Below are positions 1 to 8,876 of a stretch of DNA of 64,000 bases, piece by piece; position 1 is the stretch's first letter; every line of letters starts with the position of its first letter. Location: assembly GCA_040385525.1 (NCBI GenBank), contig JAZKHE010000006.1, positions 186,001-250,000 of the forward strand, in the 5' to 3' direction. The position numbers and the translations under genes were made by a program. Source of the DNA: JAZKHE01 sp040385525. GTDB taxonomy: Bacteria; Bacteroidota; Bacteroidia; UBA4408. Under the pieces are notes generated by a model, which did no database searches, had not been told where the DNA came from, and saw nothing but the letters and a program-made list of their open reading frames with translations.

Positions 1-152
1 AAAATGCTTATTCTTATACCAACTACTGAATTTGTTACTAGCTCGCCAACACCATTACGAATAACAGCTTGATAGCTAATTTTATTTGGTGCTTGAGCTA
101 ACAAAAAAGAGCTTGTTAGAATAAATAAAAAAAGAAGTTTGATTTTTTTCAT
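1..152 (-). CDS. Secreted protein, N-terminal fragment cut by the window edge
   Basis: The reading frame starts at an ATG (complement 150-152) and runs off the left edge, so only about 50 residues are visible. The first 20 residues (MKKIKLLFLFILTSSFLLAQ) form a clear Sec signal peptide. What follows (APNKISYQAVIRNGVGELV) matches the opening seen in many large Bacteroidota secreted proteins with tail-fibre or collagen-like bodies; that resemblance is from memory. It lies 9 bases downstream of the T9SS gene on the same strand and is probably cotranscribed with it. The body of the protein, and so its function, is outside the window. Confidence 0.75.
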   Translation of the reverse strand, partial: MKKIKLLFLFILTSSFLLAQAPNKISYQAVIRNGVGELVTNSVVGIRISI

Positions 153-161
153 ATTGAGGAT

Positions 162-644
162 TTAATTTTTTACGATTTTAAAAGATTGCAATTGTTCATT
201 TTTGCTAACTATGTTTACATAATAAATGCCTGAAGCTAAATTGCTTCCACTAATTATTGTTTTTGATGAATTGATTTTATTTTCTTCGATAACTTTGCCT
301 TGATTATCAAGCAAAATATAATTCAAGTTCCTATTTACATCAGCATCATCAATTTGTAATGTTAACTGATTTATTAACGGGTTTGGGTAAACTGATAATG
401 TAATTGAATTTAATTTGCTAAGCCCAACAGTATATATTTCATAAGGTTGTTGCACACCTTCTATAATACTTCCATCAGTGCCAGAAAGTGATTGAAAATT
501 AACTTGACCTATTGAGTAAGAAACAGTACCATTATTACCATAGGCTTCTCCACCAGCTGAATTAGCTGATTGTTGTGCATTTGCTGATAAAAATTTCATT
601 AAAAAAACAATTACAAATACTAGTTTTAGAGTCTTTTGTCGCAC
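162..644 (-). CDS. T9SS type A sorting domain-containing secreted protein
   Basis: This 160-residue protein has a signal peptide ending near residue 24 (SANAQ). A short exported segment follows, with a GGEAYGNNGTVSYSIGQV motif common in small Bacteroidota secreted proteins. The C-terminal ~75 residues form a type A sorting domain: YPNPLINQLTLQI, a central LLDNQGKVI strand, ASGIYYVNI and a final FKIVKN. Such domains direct export through the type IX system and surface attachment. No catalytic domain is present, so the mature protein is probably a small surface or adhesive module. It precedes the partial secreted protein on the same strand. Confidence 0.85.
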   Translation of the reverse strand: MRQKTLKLVFVIVFLMKFLSANAQQSANSAGGEAYGNNGTVSYSIGQVNFQSLSGTDGSIIEGVQQPYEIYTVGLSKLNSITLSVYPNPLINQLTLQIDDADVNRNLNYILLDNQGKVIEENKINSSKTIISGSNLASGIYYVNIVSKNEQLQSFKIVKN

Positions 645-713
645 TTTTATATAATTTAGTCTTCAAAAATAGTAAAATTAATTAACTCAGTATTGCTTAA
701 AGTAGATTAATTA

Positions 714-2618
714 TTAATTTATTGAATATAGATCGCTTTCTATTTCACTAATCAGCTCATTATCTAACATATACTGCAAAACACTTATAAATTCTGTTTT
801 GTTGGTGTGTTTTGTTTCTTGCAAAAGTGTTTCTAAATTTTTGGATGATTCGGCTAATTTTAGCTTTATTAATTCTATTAAATCGTGTGTTTTCGCTTCA
901 ATTTTTAGCGCTTTTTTCTTTTCTATGCAAACATCACATTGTCCGCAGTCGTTTTTTTGCGCATCGCCAAAATAAGCTAATAACTGCTTACTACGACAAA
1001 TGTTACTTTCTTGCAAATAATGCAACATGGCGTTTAGTTTTTCTAACGAAGCCAATTTTAAAAAAGCATAATTCTGCTCCGAAAAATAAATTGATTTTTC
1101 GTCTTGACGCTCTTTTGTAAACGTTAACTGTGGCAAAGTTTTGGCGGCAACGTATTCAATTATTTGAAAACTATGCAAACGCTGTAATAATTTAATTACT
1201 TCGTCGCGAGGCAAACCAGCACGTTTTGCAATTTCGGTTTCGTAAATATTTACAAAGCCATCAAAAGCGCCACTGTAGGAGCGTAGTAACAATTTTATAA
1301 AATTATCGAGCATTACGTGTTTTACCTGAAAGCTGTACAAATCCATTTGGCTTACAGCAATTTTAAAACGCGACGGAATATAGCCGTTATCGCTTACACT
1401 CAGGTAATTTTCTTTTTCTAAAAAACGTAAGGAGTGATGCACCAAAACAGGATTAAGCTTAAAAGTAGAGGAGAAGCTGTTTAAATCGAAATCGAAACTT
1501 ACGCCTTCGCCAGAACCAACTGCTAACTGATAATAATTACCAATCGATTTATAAACTCGTTTTATATCGTCGATTATTGGAAAAGATTGCTCTAAATTGT
1601 TTTGGGCTTCTTCAATATCTTTGGTTTCGAATAGGATAGTGGCATAAGCTTTTTTCTCATCGCGACCAGCTCTGCCAGCTTCCTGAAAATAAGCTTCTAA
1701 ACTATCGGGCACATCTAAATGCACTACAAAACGAACATCGGGTTTGTCTATTCCCATTCCAAATGCGTTGGTGCAAACCATTACCTGACAACGATTTGTT
1801 TTCCAGGCTTGTTGTTTCCAGTTGCGTTCGTTAGGAGCGAGGCCTGCATGGTAAAAATCGCTCGATATTTTTTGTTGTTTTAAATACGAAGCAATTTCTT
1901 GTGTGCGTTTGCGATTGCGCACATAAACAATGCCTGTGCCACCAATATTTCTAATTATTTTTAATGTTCTATCGAGTTTATTCTCCTCAAACTGAACTAT
2001 ATAAGCAATGTTATTGCGCTCAAAACTTTTACTAAAAACATTGGGTTGTTTAAACTCCAATTTTTCTTGAATATCAAGCACAACTTTTGGTGTTGCTGTG
2101 GCTGTTAAGGCTAAAAATGTTTTGTTGGGCAACAGTTTTTTTAGTTCGGCAATTCGTAAGTACGATGGGCGAAAATCGTAACCCCATTGCGAAATACAAT
2201 GTGCTTCGTCAACCGCAACAAAGCACACCTTCATTTTTTGAACCCGCACTTTAAACATTTCGGTTAAAATACGTTCGGGAGCAACGTACAAAAACTTGTA
2301 TTTTCCTTTTACAGCATTGTCTAATGTGGTATCTATTTCGCTGTGCGCCATTCCCGAAAAAATAGCTGCTGCTTCAATTCCTTTTGCTTTTAGGTTTTCA
2401 ACCTGGTCGGTCATAAGCGCAATCAGTGGCGAAATAACTATACAAACGCCATCTAAAGCCATTGCAGGAACTTGAAAACACAAAGATTTTCCGCCACCTG
2501 TGGGCAGCAATGCTAAAGTATCGTTTTGGTTTAAAACCGAGTTTATAATATCTTCCTGCAAAGGTCGAAACTCGCCAAAACCCCAAAATTCTTTAAGTAT
2601 GTGGTGTATGTTTTTCAA
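714..2618 (-). CDS. recQ: RecQ family ATP-dependent DNA helicase
   Basis: A 3'-5' superfamily 2 DNA helicase for recombination and fork repair. Walker A is PTGGGKS (39-45), the DEAH box is at 137-140 (VDEAHCISQWG), and the C-terminal helicase motifs include GMGIDKPDVRFV and QEAGRAGRD. A zinc-type cysteine cluster (C541, C558, C561, C564) lies near the C-terminus, after about 170 residues that include winged-helix-like sequence. In E. coli RecQ the zinc motif comes directly after the helicase core, followed by winged helix and HRDC. No HRDC domain is visible here. At 634 residues this fits the second, non-classical RecQ form of Bacteroidota. It appears to be a single-gene unit. Confidence 0.93.
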   Translation of the reverse strand: MKNIHHILKEFWGFGEFRPLQEDIINSVLNQNDTLALLPTGGGKSLCFQVPAMALDGVCIVISPLIALMTDQVENLKAKGIEAAAIFSGMAHSEIDTTLDNAVKGKYKFLYVAPERILTEMFKVRVQKMKVCFVAVDEAHCISQWGYDFRPSYLRIAELKKLLPNKTFLALTATATPKVVLDIQEKLEFKQPNVFSKSFERNNIAYIVQFEENKLDRTLKIIRNIGGTGIVYVRNRKRTQEIASYLKQQKISSDFYHAGLAPNERNWKQQAWKTNRCQVMVCTNAFGMGIDKPDVRFVVHLDVPDSLEAYFQEAGRAGRDEKKAYATILFETKDIEEAQNNLEQSFPIIDDIKRVYKSIGNYYQLAVGSGEGVSFDFDLNSFSSTFKLNPVLVHHSLRFLEKENYLSVSDNGYIPSRFKIAVSQMDLYSFQVKHVMLDNFIKLLLRSYSGAFDGFVNIYETEIAKRAGLPRDEVIKLLQRLHSFQIIEYVAAKTLPQLTFTKERQDEKSIYFSEQNYAFLKLASLEKLNAMLHYLQESNICRSKQLLAYFGDAQKNDCGQCDVCIEKKKALKIEAKTHDLIELIKLKLAESSKNLETLLQETKHTNKTEFISVLQYMLDNELISEIESDLYSIN

Positions 2619-2965
2619 CTTTAGGCTAATGTAATGAAAGTTGAAACAAAACTAATTGAGTATCCACAAACATGCAACATAAATTTATTGATTATTCGTG
2701 TCATTCAAAAACGTCTTATAGAGCTAAAATTAACTAAATTCTGAACATTTTTTCTTTTTCCTTGACGAAAAAGAAAAAAAAATCAAGACTTCTGAAAAAT
2801 TAAACGAAAATCTACATTTCAATTTTTTCACGTAACCAAAGCCGTTCGTGCCTCACACAAGGCAGTAAACTCACTCGTTGATTACTTAAAAAACGCCTGC
2901 GCTAAAAATCTCATTTGATTTTCTTGTTTTATTTTTCAAAGGTCGGTCGAGTAAATAAAACTAAA
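2619..2965. repeat. Gene-free stretch with a hairpin and repeat-like sequence
   Basis: No convincing gene is present in these 347 bases. A strong hairpin lies at 2749-2778: TTTTTCTTTTTC, loop CTTGAC, GAAAAAGAAAAA. The sequence after it (about 2780-2910, with TCAAGACTTCTGAAAAAT, TCTACATTTC and CACAAGGCAGTAAACTCACT) has the character of a dispersed Bacteroidota intergenic repeat. That is recognition from memory; no second copy occurs in this window. The element separates recQ from the AAA_28 gene and could serve as the terminator of the latter. Confidence 0.45.
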
Positions 2966-3523
2966 CTAATTATTGTTTTTGTTTACGTATTTTAAAATAA
3001 AAGCTGCTCGTTCATCAACGTTTAATTTGGGTATTTCTATTGGATTGTAACCCAATTGGCGATAGGTTTTTTCTATCTGTAAATGTGCTTTAACGGCTTG
3101 TTCGTAGTTTTCTTTACGTTCGCCATCGTTAACAAAAATTTCTTGCCAAGGCGGTGTTAAAAACACATAAGTATTGTAATTGTATTCTTCTAAAGCTAAA
3201 GTGTATTTGCTAGGCAATTCTAGCTCATCGAGCACCATGTAGGCAATTACATCGGGAATTCCGCGATCGAAAAAACAAGTTTTATGAATTGGAGCTTCTT
3301 CAAATTGTTTAATTCTACGTTCAAACACAATACGACTAAAGGTTTCGAGGTTTTTCCAAGGTAAAATATCGCCGCCTTTGTCAATTTGTTCGCGAATAAT
3401 ACTGCGCGAAATTTCGTGCACGCTGTGGTAGCCTAAGTTTTCGAGTTGATTAATGATGGATGTTTTGCCAAAACCCGGTCCGCCGGTAATAATGTATTTG
3501 TTCGATTCTATAATTTCCTTCAT
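2966..3523 (-). CDS. AAA_28-type P-loop ATPase/kinase-like protein
   Basis: A small single-domain P-loop protein of about 185 residues. Walker A is TGGPGFGKTS near the N-terminus, an acidic Walker B-like strand reads TCFFDRGIPDVIAY, and the C-terminal part contains YRQLGYNPIEIPK. This layout fits the AAA_28 group, which is related to NadR/Ttd14 kinases and is widespread in Bacteroidota without a settled function. An in-frame ATG twelve bases further upstream (3535) is possible; the internal ATG was chosen because the fold starts directly after it (MKEIIESNKYIITGG). It stands alone, flanked by gene-poor sequence on both sides. Confidence 0.75.
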   Translation of the reverse strand: MKEIIESNKYIITGGPGFGKTSIINQLENLGYHSVHEISRSIIREQIDKGGDILPWKNLETFSRIVFERRIKQFEEAPIHKTCFFDRGIPDVIAYMVLDELELPSKYTLALEEYNYNTYVFLTPPWQEIFVNDGERKENYEQAVKAHLQIEKTYRQLGYNPIEIPKLNVDERAAFILKYVNKNNN

Positions 3524-3627
3524 ACAGCATTCCAAAGCGTAAAAATAGAATTATAGTTTGAGATTACGAACGATTTTTGAAATGGATTTAAAAAATGTTT
3601 AAATTATTATAATGCTTTTATAGTTGT

Positions 3628-4144
3628 TTAGGGCAAACTTGAAGGATTCACATAACCATAGAAATACTTCCAAATCTCAAAACCAGAGTATGCAGCAGCA
3701 ATTGAAGTCCCAACAGCAAGAATTACTGTCATCCAAAACATTTTATCCCCAGACCTTTCTTGACTCAATATCATTTTTTCGTCCCTTTCGAAATTCTCGA
3801 AATATTCTATAAATCTCCATCCGTTTTCTGTTATAACTAATAAGGCAAAATCTTTACCTTGTTTTGTCAGTTCCTTTAATTGCTTCGATATATTTTAATT
3901 CATATAGTTTGTGGAAATAATCTGCTTTTTCACATAGAGAGTTGAATTTCAGTACATCATTCGCAGTTTTTATTGATTCTACTTCAGGGATTTCATTTTT
4001 TAATTCACTTGCATCAATACTTCCGTCAGTAAAGGTTGAGTAGTAAAGTTTAAGATAATTATTTGCAAATGTATATAGCTTGAAAACTGCATAAAATTCT
4101 CTGTCTGGCGCAAGATGAATTTGAAAATGTTTATTTTTAGGCAA
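3628..4144 (-). pseudogene. Frameshifted gene for a small membrane protein
   Basis: Two adjacent minus-strand frames form one product. The 5' frame (TTG at 4142-4144 to a stop at 3854) gives MPKNKHFQIHLAPDREFYAV...YELKYIEAIKG. The second frame is open from 3894 to 3628 and reads KQLKELTKQGKDFALLV, then ENGWRFIEYFENFERDEK, and ends with a membrane segment around MFWMTVILAVGTSIAAAYSG. The second frame has no good start of its own, and LKYI-KQLKEL joins smoothly, so one extra base between 3857 and 3894 explains the break. The intact protein would be about 165 residues with a C-terminal transmembrane helix. The family is not recognised. The 5' end lacks an ATG and lies 13 bases from the divergent gene at 4158. 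Confidence 0.6.
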
Positions 4145-4157
4145 AAGTTTACATTTT

Positions 4158-4706
4158 ATGCTTTGCGAACACGATTTAAGTCAAGATCCTAGAGATGCCG
4201 TAAATTCTGGTAGATTTATGCTAATGGATTATACCAAACATCCGTACGAAACAATTTATACGGTTAAATGTAATAGCTGCGGAAAAGCCTACAGGGTTAA
4301 CGATCATCAGGGTTATCATCACGATTATTGGAGCTGGAGCGAAACTATGGTAATGGGCACAAATCAGTTATTAAATGCTGTGCCAGATGATGCCGAACTA
4401 GAATTGGGTAGTTATAGGTTAGCGCAAGAAATAGTGGTAAAGGATAAAGTTTTGGTTTTAAATTTTCCGTACAGTGTAAATACAAAACAAATTGTAATTT
4501 ATTTTAAAGCCACTGGCGCAGAAGATTTAGTTGGCGAATTAGTTTTAGATTCAGAATCGCGTAAAACAATTTTTTCTAAAAACATTTTTACAGAACAAGA
4601 GTTTAATACCAAATTTTATAAAGCCAGTAACCGAAGTTCAGTACCAGCAAAATTGTTGTTAGATAAGAGCAAGTTCGACAAGTATTATTTAGACTTGTTT
4701 GTATAA
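4158..4706 (+). CDS. Hypothetical protein with a CxxC element
   Basis: A 182-residue cytoplasmic-looking protein with no signal peptide. Near the N-terminus C3 and H5 (MLCEHDLSQD), followed by VKCNSCGKAY, could form a small zinc-binding knuckle. A histidine-rich stretch (HQGYHHDYWSW) follows. The C-terminal 110 residues are mixed alpha/beta without a recognised motif. The ATG at 4158 is the first in frame. The gene is monocistronic and divergent from the frameshifted gene at 3628-4144. No function can be assigned. Confidence 0.6.
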   Translation: MLCEHDLSQDPRDAVNSGRFMLMDYTKHPYETIYTVKCNSCGKAYRVNDHQGYHHDYWSWSETMVMGTNQLLNAVPDDAELELGSYRLAQEIVVKDKVLVLNFPYSVNTKQIVIYFKATGAEDLVGELVLDSESRKTIFSKNIFTEQEFNTKFYKASNRSSVPAKLLLDKSKFDKYYLDLFV

Positions 4707-4814
4707 AACGCCCGAATTCACTACAAATTCCATTCCGGGTAAATTACTTATAATTAATATTATGTTAAATAGATAATTTAAAAAGAAAGGAAGATTGCTC
4801 TCCCTTTACTTTAA

Positions 4815-6038
4815 TTATTTACCTATTCTATCTTTTGTTGCTTTTGCTTTATCAGGTTGGTCTGTCATTAAATACAACTTCTGTAAAGTTTGTAACAACA
4901 CCTTTTCTGTTTCTTTGTCTGGAGCTTTTAATTTATCAGCTTCTTCTAAATATGGAATAGCTTGTTTAAAAATATCATCAACACGTTTCATTTCTGAATC
5001 ATATTTTTTCTGATCTTTTATGTTTACGGCTATATCGTTAATTTTTACCGCTTTGTTAAAATACAATGCGCCAATGTTGTATTGTGCATCAAAATAATCA
5101 GCTTTAATTTCTATTGCTTTTTTGTATGCTGCTTCCGATTTTGCAAAATAATCATTTATCTCTGCTTCTGTTGGCTGTGCTTTTTCTGGCGCTGGATTCG
5201 CTAAATTGTCAAACAACACACCTTTGTTGTAATACAATACGTGGTTCGTAGGTTCTTTTTCAATAGCTAAATCAGTATTTGCAATGGCTTCTTTAATTTT
5301 ACCTTTTCCTAAATAATAGTTTAATTCATCTAAAATTAAATTTTTATCGTTCGGGAAAGCAGTTCTTCCTCTTTGAATTGTAGCTAATGTGTTGTCGTCG
5401 TCTTTTTTCTCTCTATAAACGTTAGCTAAAAAAGAATAGTATTTACCACCATCTTTTCCGCCATATTTATAATCTAACAAACGGTTGTAGTGAACAATTG
5501 CTCTATCGTAATTTTTTGCTTTATCACCAGCTAATGCAGCATTGTAAATTAAGTTAGTGTCAATTTTTTTTGTTCCTTCGTCGTTAATTTTAATGGCAGT
5601 TTCAAACCAGTTTAATGCACCAGCGTAGTTTTCAGCTTTAAAATCGGCAACACCAGTGTTTGTAGCTCTAGCAGCGCATCTGTTTAAGTAATCTTTTGCC
5701 TCAGGATAGTTACCTTTAACGTCTAATTTAACAGCTTCCATAAAAGCTTTGTAAGCTTCTTCTAATGCATTTGGAGCTAACTCAGTCACTTTTGGGTCTT
5801 TGCTATCCATAATTGAATAGTAAATTTCTCCTCTTTTTGTCCAAGCTTTAGCGCTAGATTTAGTTTCGGCGTGTTCTGTAGCTAAATCAATATAGTTTTT
5901 AGCTTCTTTTAAATCGCCAGGCGTTTTGTCTTTTTTATAATAACCCAAATAATTAATTGCACTTACTACGTTTTTGTTTTGTGCAAAAACAGCTGTAGAG
6001 CTCACTAAAATAGCTATTCCTAAAATTGTTTTTTTCAT
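4815..6038 (-). CDS. Exported tetratricopeptide-repeat protein
   Basis: A 407-residue protein with a cleavable signal peptide (MKKTILGIAILVSSTAVFAQ), followed by about eight TPR-like helical pairs. Examples are AKAWTKRGEIYYSIMDS, GALNWFETAIKI, DRAIVHYNRLLDY and ADYFDAQYNIGALYFNKAV. TPR arrays are protein-protein scaffolds, here in the periplasm. It starts 30 bases after the gyrA stop on the same strand and is probably cotranscribed with gyrA, an arrangement I recall from other Flavobacteriales. The partner is unknown. Confidence 0.85.
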   Translation of the reverse strand: MKKTILGIAILVSSTAVFAQNKNVVSAINYLGYYKKDKTPGDLKEAKNYIDLATEHAETKSSAKAWTKRGEIYYSIMDSKDPKVTELAPNALEEAYKAFMEAVKLDVKGNYPEAKDYLNRCAARATNTGVADFKAENYAGALNWFETAIKINDEGTKKIDTNLIYNAALAGDKAKNYDRAIVHYNRLLDYKYGGKDGGKYYSFLANVYREKKDDDNTLATIQRGRTAFPNDKNLILDELNYYLGKGKIKEAIANTDLAIEKEPTNHVLYYNKGVLFDNLANPAPEKAQPTEAEINDYFAKSEAAYKKAIEIKADYFDAQYNIGALYFNKAVKINDIAVNIKDQKKYDSEMKRVDDIFKQAIPYLEEADKLKAPDKETEKVLLQTLQKLYLMTDQPDKAKATKDRIGK

Positions 6039-6068
6039 AATTTAAATTCTCTTTTCTTGTTTAAAATA

Positions 6069-8642
6069 TTAATTTTCAGGTGTTTCGTTGTCAGTTTCTG
6101 CTTCTGCATCATCTTCGGCAACATCATCAGCATCGTTATCATCAATAACTGGGCCATCTAACACAGTTCCTTCAATTGCTTCTACTTCTTCTTCTTCATC
6201 TTTAGGGACTGAAGCTACCGCAGCAATTGCATCTTTACCTTTTAAGTTAATTAACCTCACTCCTTGTGTTGCGCGGCCCATAACTCGCATATCTGCTACG
6301 CGTAAACGAATTACAACGCCCGATGTTTTAATAATCATTAAGTCGTTTTCTTCGGTAACATCTTTAATTGCAATTAAAATACCCGTTTTATCAGTAATGT
6401 TCATGGTTTTAACACCTTTACCACCACGGTTAGTTACACGATATTCTTCAATTTCAGAGCGTTTCCCGTATCCTTTTTCGGCAACCACTAAAACTGTTGC
6501 TTGTGGATTATCGACACAAATCATACCTATCACTTCATTTCCTTCAAACGCGCCAGATAAGTTAATTCCTCTTACACCAGAAGCATTTCTACCCATTGGG
6601 CGAATTTTGCTTTCGTTAAAACGAACTACTTTACCTTGTTTAGAAGCCAACATAATTTCTGATTTACCAGTTGTTAGTTTTGCTTCTAATAAAACGTCGC
6701 CATCTTTAATAGTAATAGCGTTTATACCATTAGCTCTAGGACGAGAATAAGCCTCTAAAGTTGTTTTTTTAATGATACCTTTTTGAGTACACATAACAAT
6801 GTAATTGTTGTTGATGTATTCCTCGTCATTAAGGTTTTTAACGTTTATATAGGCTTTTACTTTATCGTCGCTTGGTATGTTTATTAAGTTTTGGATGGCT
6901 CTTCCTTTAGAAACTTTAGTTCCTTCTGGAATTTCGAACACGCGTAACCAGAAACATCTACCTTGTTCGGTAAAGAACAACATATAGTTGTGTGTAGAAG
7001 CCACAAAAATGTGCTCTAAGAAATCTTCATCTCTTGTAGCCGAACCTTTTGAGCCAACTCCTCCTCTATTTTGAACTTTGTATTCTGATAGTTGAGTACG
7101 TTTAATATATCCTAATTTAGAAATGGTAATTACCACATCTTCATCAGCAATCATATCTTCTATTTTAAACTCATCAGCAGCATAAACAATGTCCGTTTTG
7201 CGCTCATCGCCATATTTTTCGCGAATTTCAACAAGTTCGTCTTTAATTATTTGCATTCTTAATCCTTCGTCAGCTAAAATGCTTTTTAAGTAATCAATAT
7301 GTTTCATTAATTCTGCGTATTCTTCTTTAATCTTATCTCTTTCAAGACCAGTTAAAGTTCTTAAACGCATATCTAGAATTGCTCTAGATTGAATTTCGGA
7401 TAAACCGAATTTACCCATCAACTCATCTTTCGCTAAATCTGGCGTTGAAGATTCTCTAATAATTTTAATTACTTCATCTAAATGATCTAAAGCAATTAAT
7501 AAACCTTCTAAAATATGGGCACGTTTTTCAGCTTGAGCTAAATCGTATTTTGTACGACGTACAACTACATCATGTCTGTGATCAACAAAATGTCCAATCA
7601 TGTCTTTTAAATTCAACATCATTGGACGGCCTTTTACCAAAGCAATATTATTTACACTAAACGAAGATTGTAGCTCAGTATATTTGTATAATTTATTTAA
7701 AACAACGCTAGCCATTGCATCTTTACGAATTTCGTAAACAATGCGCATTCCGTCTTTATCCGACTCATCACGTAAATCAGAAATACCTTCAATTTTTTTA
7801 TCGTTAACTAAATCAGCCGTTTTTTTAATCATTTCGGCTTTGTTAATTTGATATGGTATCTCGGTAACAATAATTCTTTCGCGACCGCCAGGTAAAGTTT
7901 CAATTTCTGACTTACAACGTAAAACTACTCTACCACGACCTGTTAAAAATGCTTCTTTAACACCTTCGTAACCATAAATAGTTCCTCCAGTAGGGAAATC
8001 TGGAGCTTTAACATATTTCATTAAGCCTTCTATCTCAATATTTTTATCGTCGATGTAGGCAATTGTAGCATTAACAATTTCGGTTAAATTGTGCGGAGGC
8101 ATATTTGTTGCCATACCTACAGCAATACCTGAAGCGCCATTTAACAATAAAGTAGGAATACGTGTAGGAAGAACGGTTGGTTCTTGCTCTGTGTCATCAA
8201 AATTTAAACGGAAATCAACTGTTTCTTTATCAATGTCAGCTAACATTTCTTCAGCAATTTTTTTCAATCTTGCTTCAGTATAACGCATTGCAGCTGGGCT
8301 ATCACCATCAACCGAACCAAAGTTACCTTGTCCGTCAACTAACGGATAACGCAAACTCCAAGGTTGTGCCATACGCACCATTGCATCGTAAACCGATGTA
8401 TCGCCGTGTGGGTGATACTTACCAAGCACCTCTCCTACAATTCTTGCTGACTTTTTGTATGCTTTATTAGACATTACTCCTAATCCCAACATACCATACA
8501 ACACCCTGCGATGTACAGGTTTTAATCCATCTCTTACATCAGGTAACGCTCTAGAAACAATAACCGACATCGAATAATCGATGTAAGCTGTTTTCATTTC
8601 TTCTTCAATGTTAATTCTAATAATTTTTTCGCCTTCTGCCAT
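6069..8642 (-). CDS. gyrA: DNA gyrase subunit A
   Basis: The breakage-reunion subunit of the type II topoisomerase that introduces negative supercoils. The active-site tyrosine is Y121 (AMRYTEARL). The quinolone-resistance region reads HPHGDTSVYD, so Thr82 stands at the E. coli Ser83 position while Asp86 (E. coli Asp87) is kept. The C-terminal beta-pinwheel carries a GyrA-box-like TNRGGKGV, which supports GyrA over ParC. The last 35 residues are strongly acidic, as in many bacterial GyrA proteins. The length of 857 is normal. A TPR gene follows on the same strand. Confidence 0.98.
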   Translation of the reverse strand: MAEGEKIIRINIEEEMKTAYIDYSMSVIVSRALPDVRDGLKPVHRRVLYGMLGLGVMSNKAYKKSARIVGEVLGKYHPHGDTSVYDAMVRMAQPWSLRYPLVDGQGNFGSVDGDSPAAMRYTEARLKKIAEEMLADIDKETVDFRLNFDDTEQEPTVLPTRIPTLLLNGASGIAVGMATNMPPHNLTEIVNATIAYIDDKNIEIEGLMKYVKAPDFPTGGTIYGYEGVKEAFLTGRGRVVLRCKSEIETLPGGRERIIVTEIPYQINKAEMIKKTADLVNDKKIEGISDLRDESDKDGMRIVYEIRKDAMASVVLNKLYKYTELQSSFSVNNIALVKGRPMMLNLKDMIGHFVDHRHDVVVRRTKYDLAQAEKRAHILEGLLIALDHLDEVIKIIRESSTPDLAKDELMGKFGLSEIQSRAILDMRLRTLTGLERDKIKEEYAELMKHIDYLKSILADEGLRMQIIKDELVEIREKYGDERKTDIVYAADEFKIEDMIADEDVVITISKLGYIKRTQLSEYKVQNRGGVGSKGSATRDEDFLEHIFVASTHNYMLFFTEQGRCFWLRVFEIPEGTKVSKGRAIQNLINIPSDDKVKAYINVKNLNDEEYINNNYIVMCTQKGIIKKTTLEAYSRPRANGINAITIKDGDVLLEAKLTTGKSEIMLASKQGKVVRFNESKIRPMGRNASGVRGINLSGAFEGNEVIGMICVDNPQATVLVVAEKGYGKRSEIEEYRVTNRGGKGVKTMNITDKTGILIAIKDVTEENDLMIIKTSGVVIRLRVADMRVMGRATQGVRLINLKGKDAIAAVASVPKDEEEEVEAIEGTVLDGPVIDDNDADDVAEDDAEAETDNETPEN

Positions 8643-8816
8643 TTTTTCCTTTTTTTACAAACAATAATAATTTGCACAGAATTTGTTTCTGTGTATTATA
8701 AGTTTCGAATTTAAGCTTTTTTTGTTAGCATCAAAGCTTTAAAATATTAGTTAATTGTAAACAGATTTCTGTTGATAAAAACGAATAAAGATAAATAAGG
8801 TACAATTATTGTTTTT

Positions 8817-8824
8817 TACTTTTG
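8817..8824 (+). promoter_or_regulatory. Candidate -7 box of clpC
   Basis: TACTTTTG matches the Bacteroidota -7 consensus TAnnTTTG and lies 52 bases before the clpC start. No TTG at proper -33 spacing is visible, so support is moderate. Confidence 0.4.
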
Positions 8825-8876
8825 AAAATAGTAACATTGTTACACACAAGCATAATAAACTTAACAAAACACGACT

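Noticed and set aside
3624..3812. 62-codon plus-strand open frame
   Set aside because: It starts at TTG and is antisense to the C-terminal half of the frameshifted membrane protein, which has far more protein-like sequence.
6088..6750. 220-codon plus-strand open frame over the gyrA 3' part
   Set aside because: It is antisense to unmistakable GyrA sequence; its Ser/Thr-rich composition is the reverse complement of acidic GyrA codons, and there is no start context.
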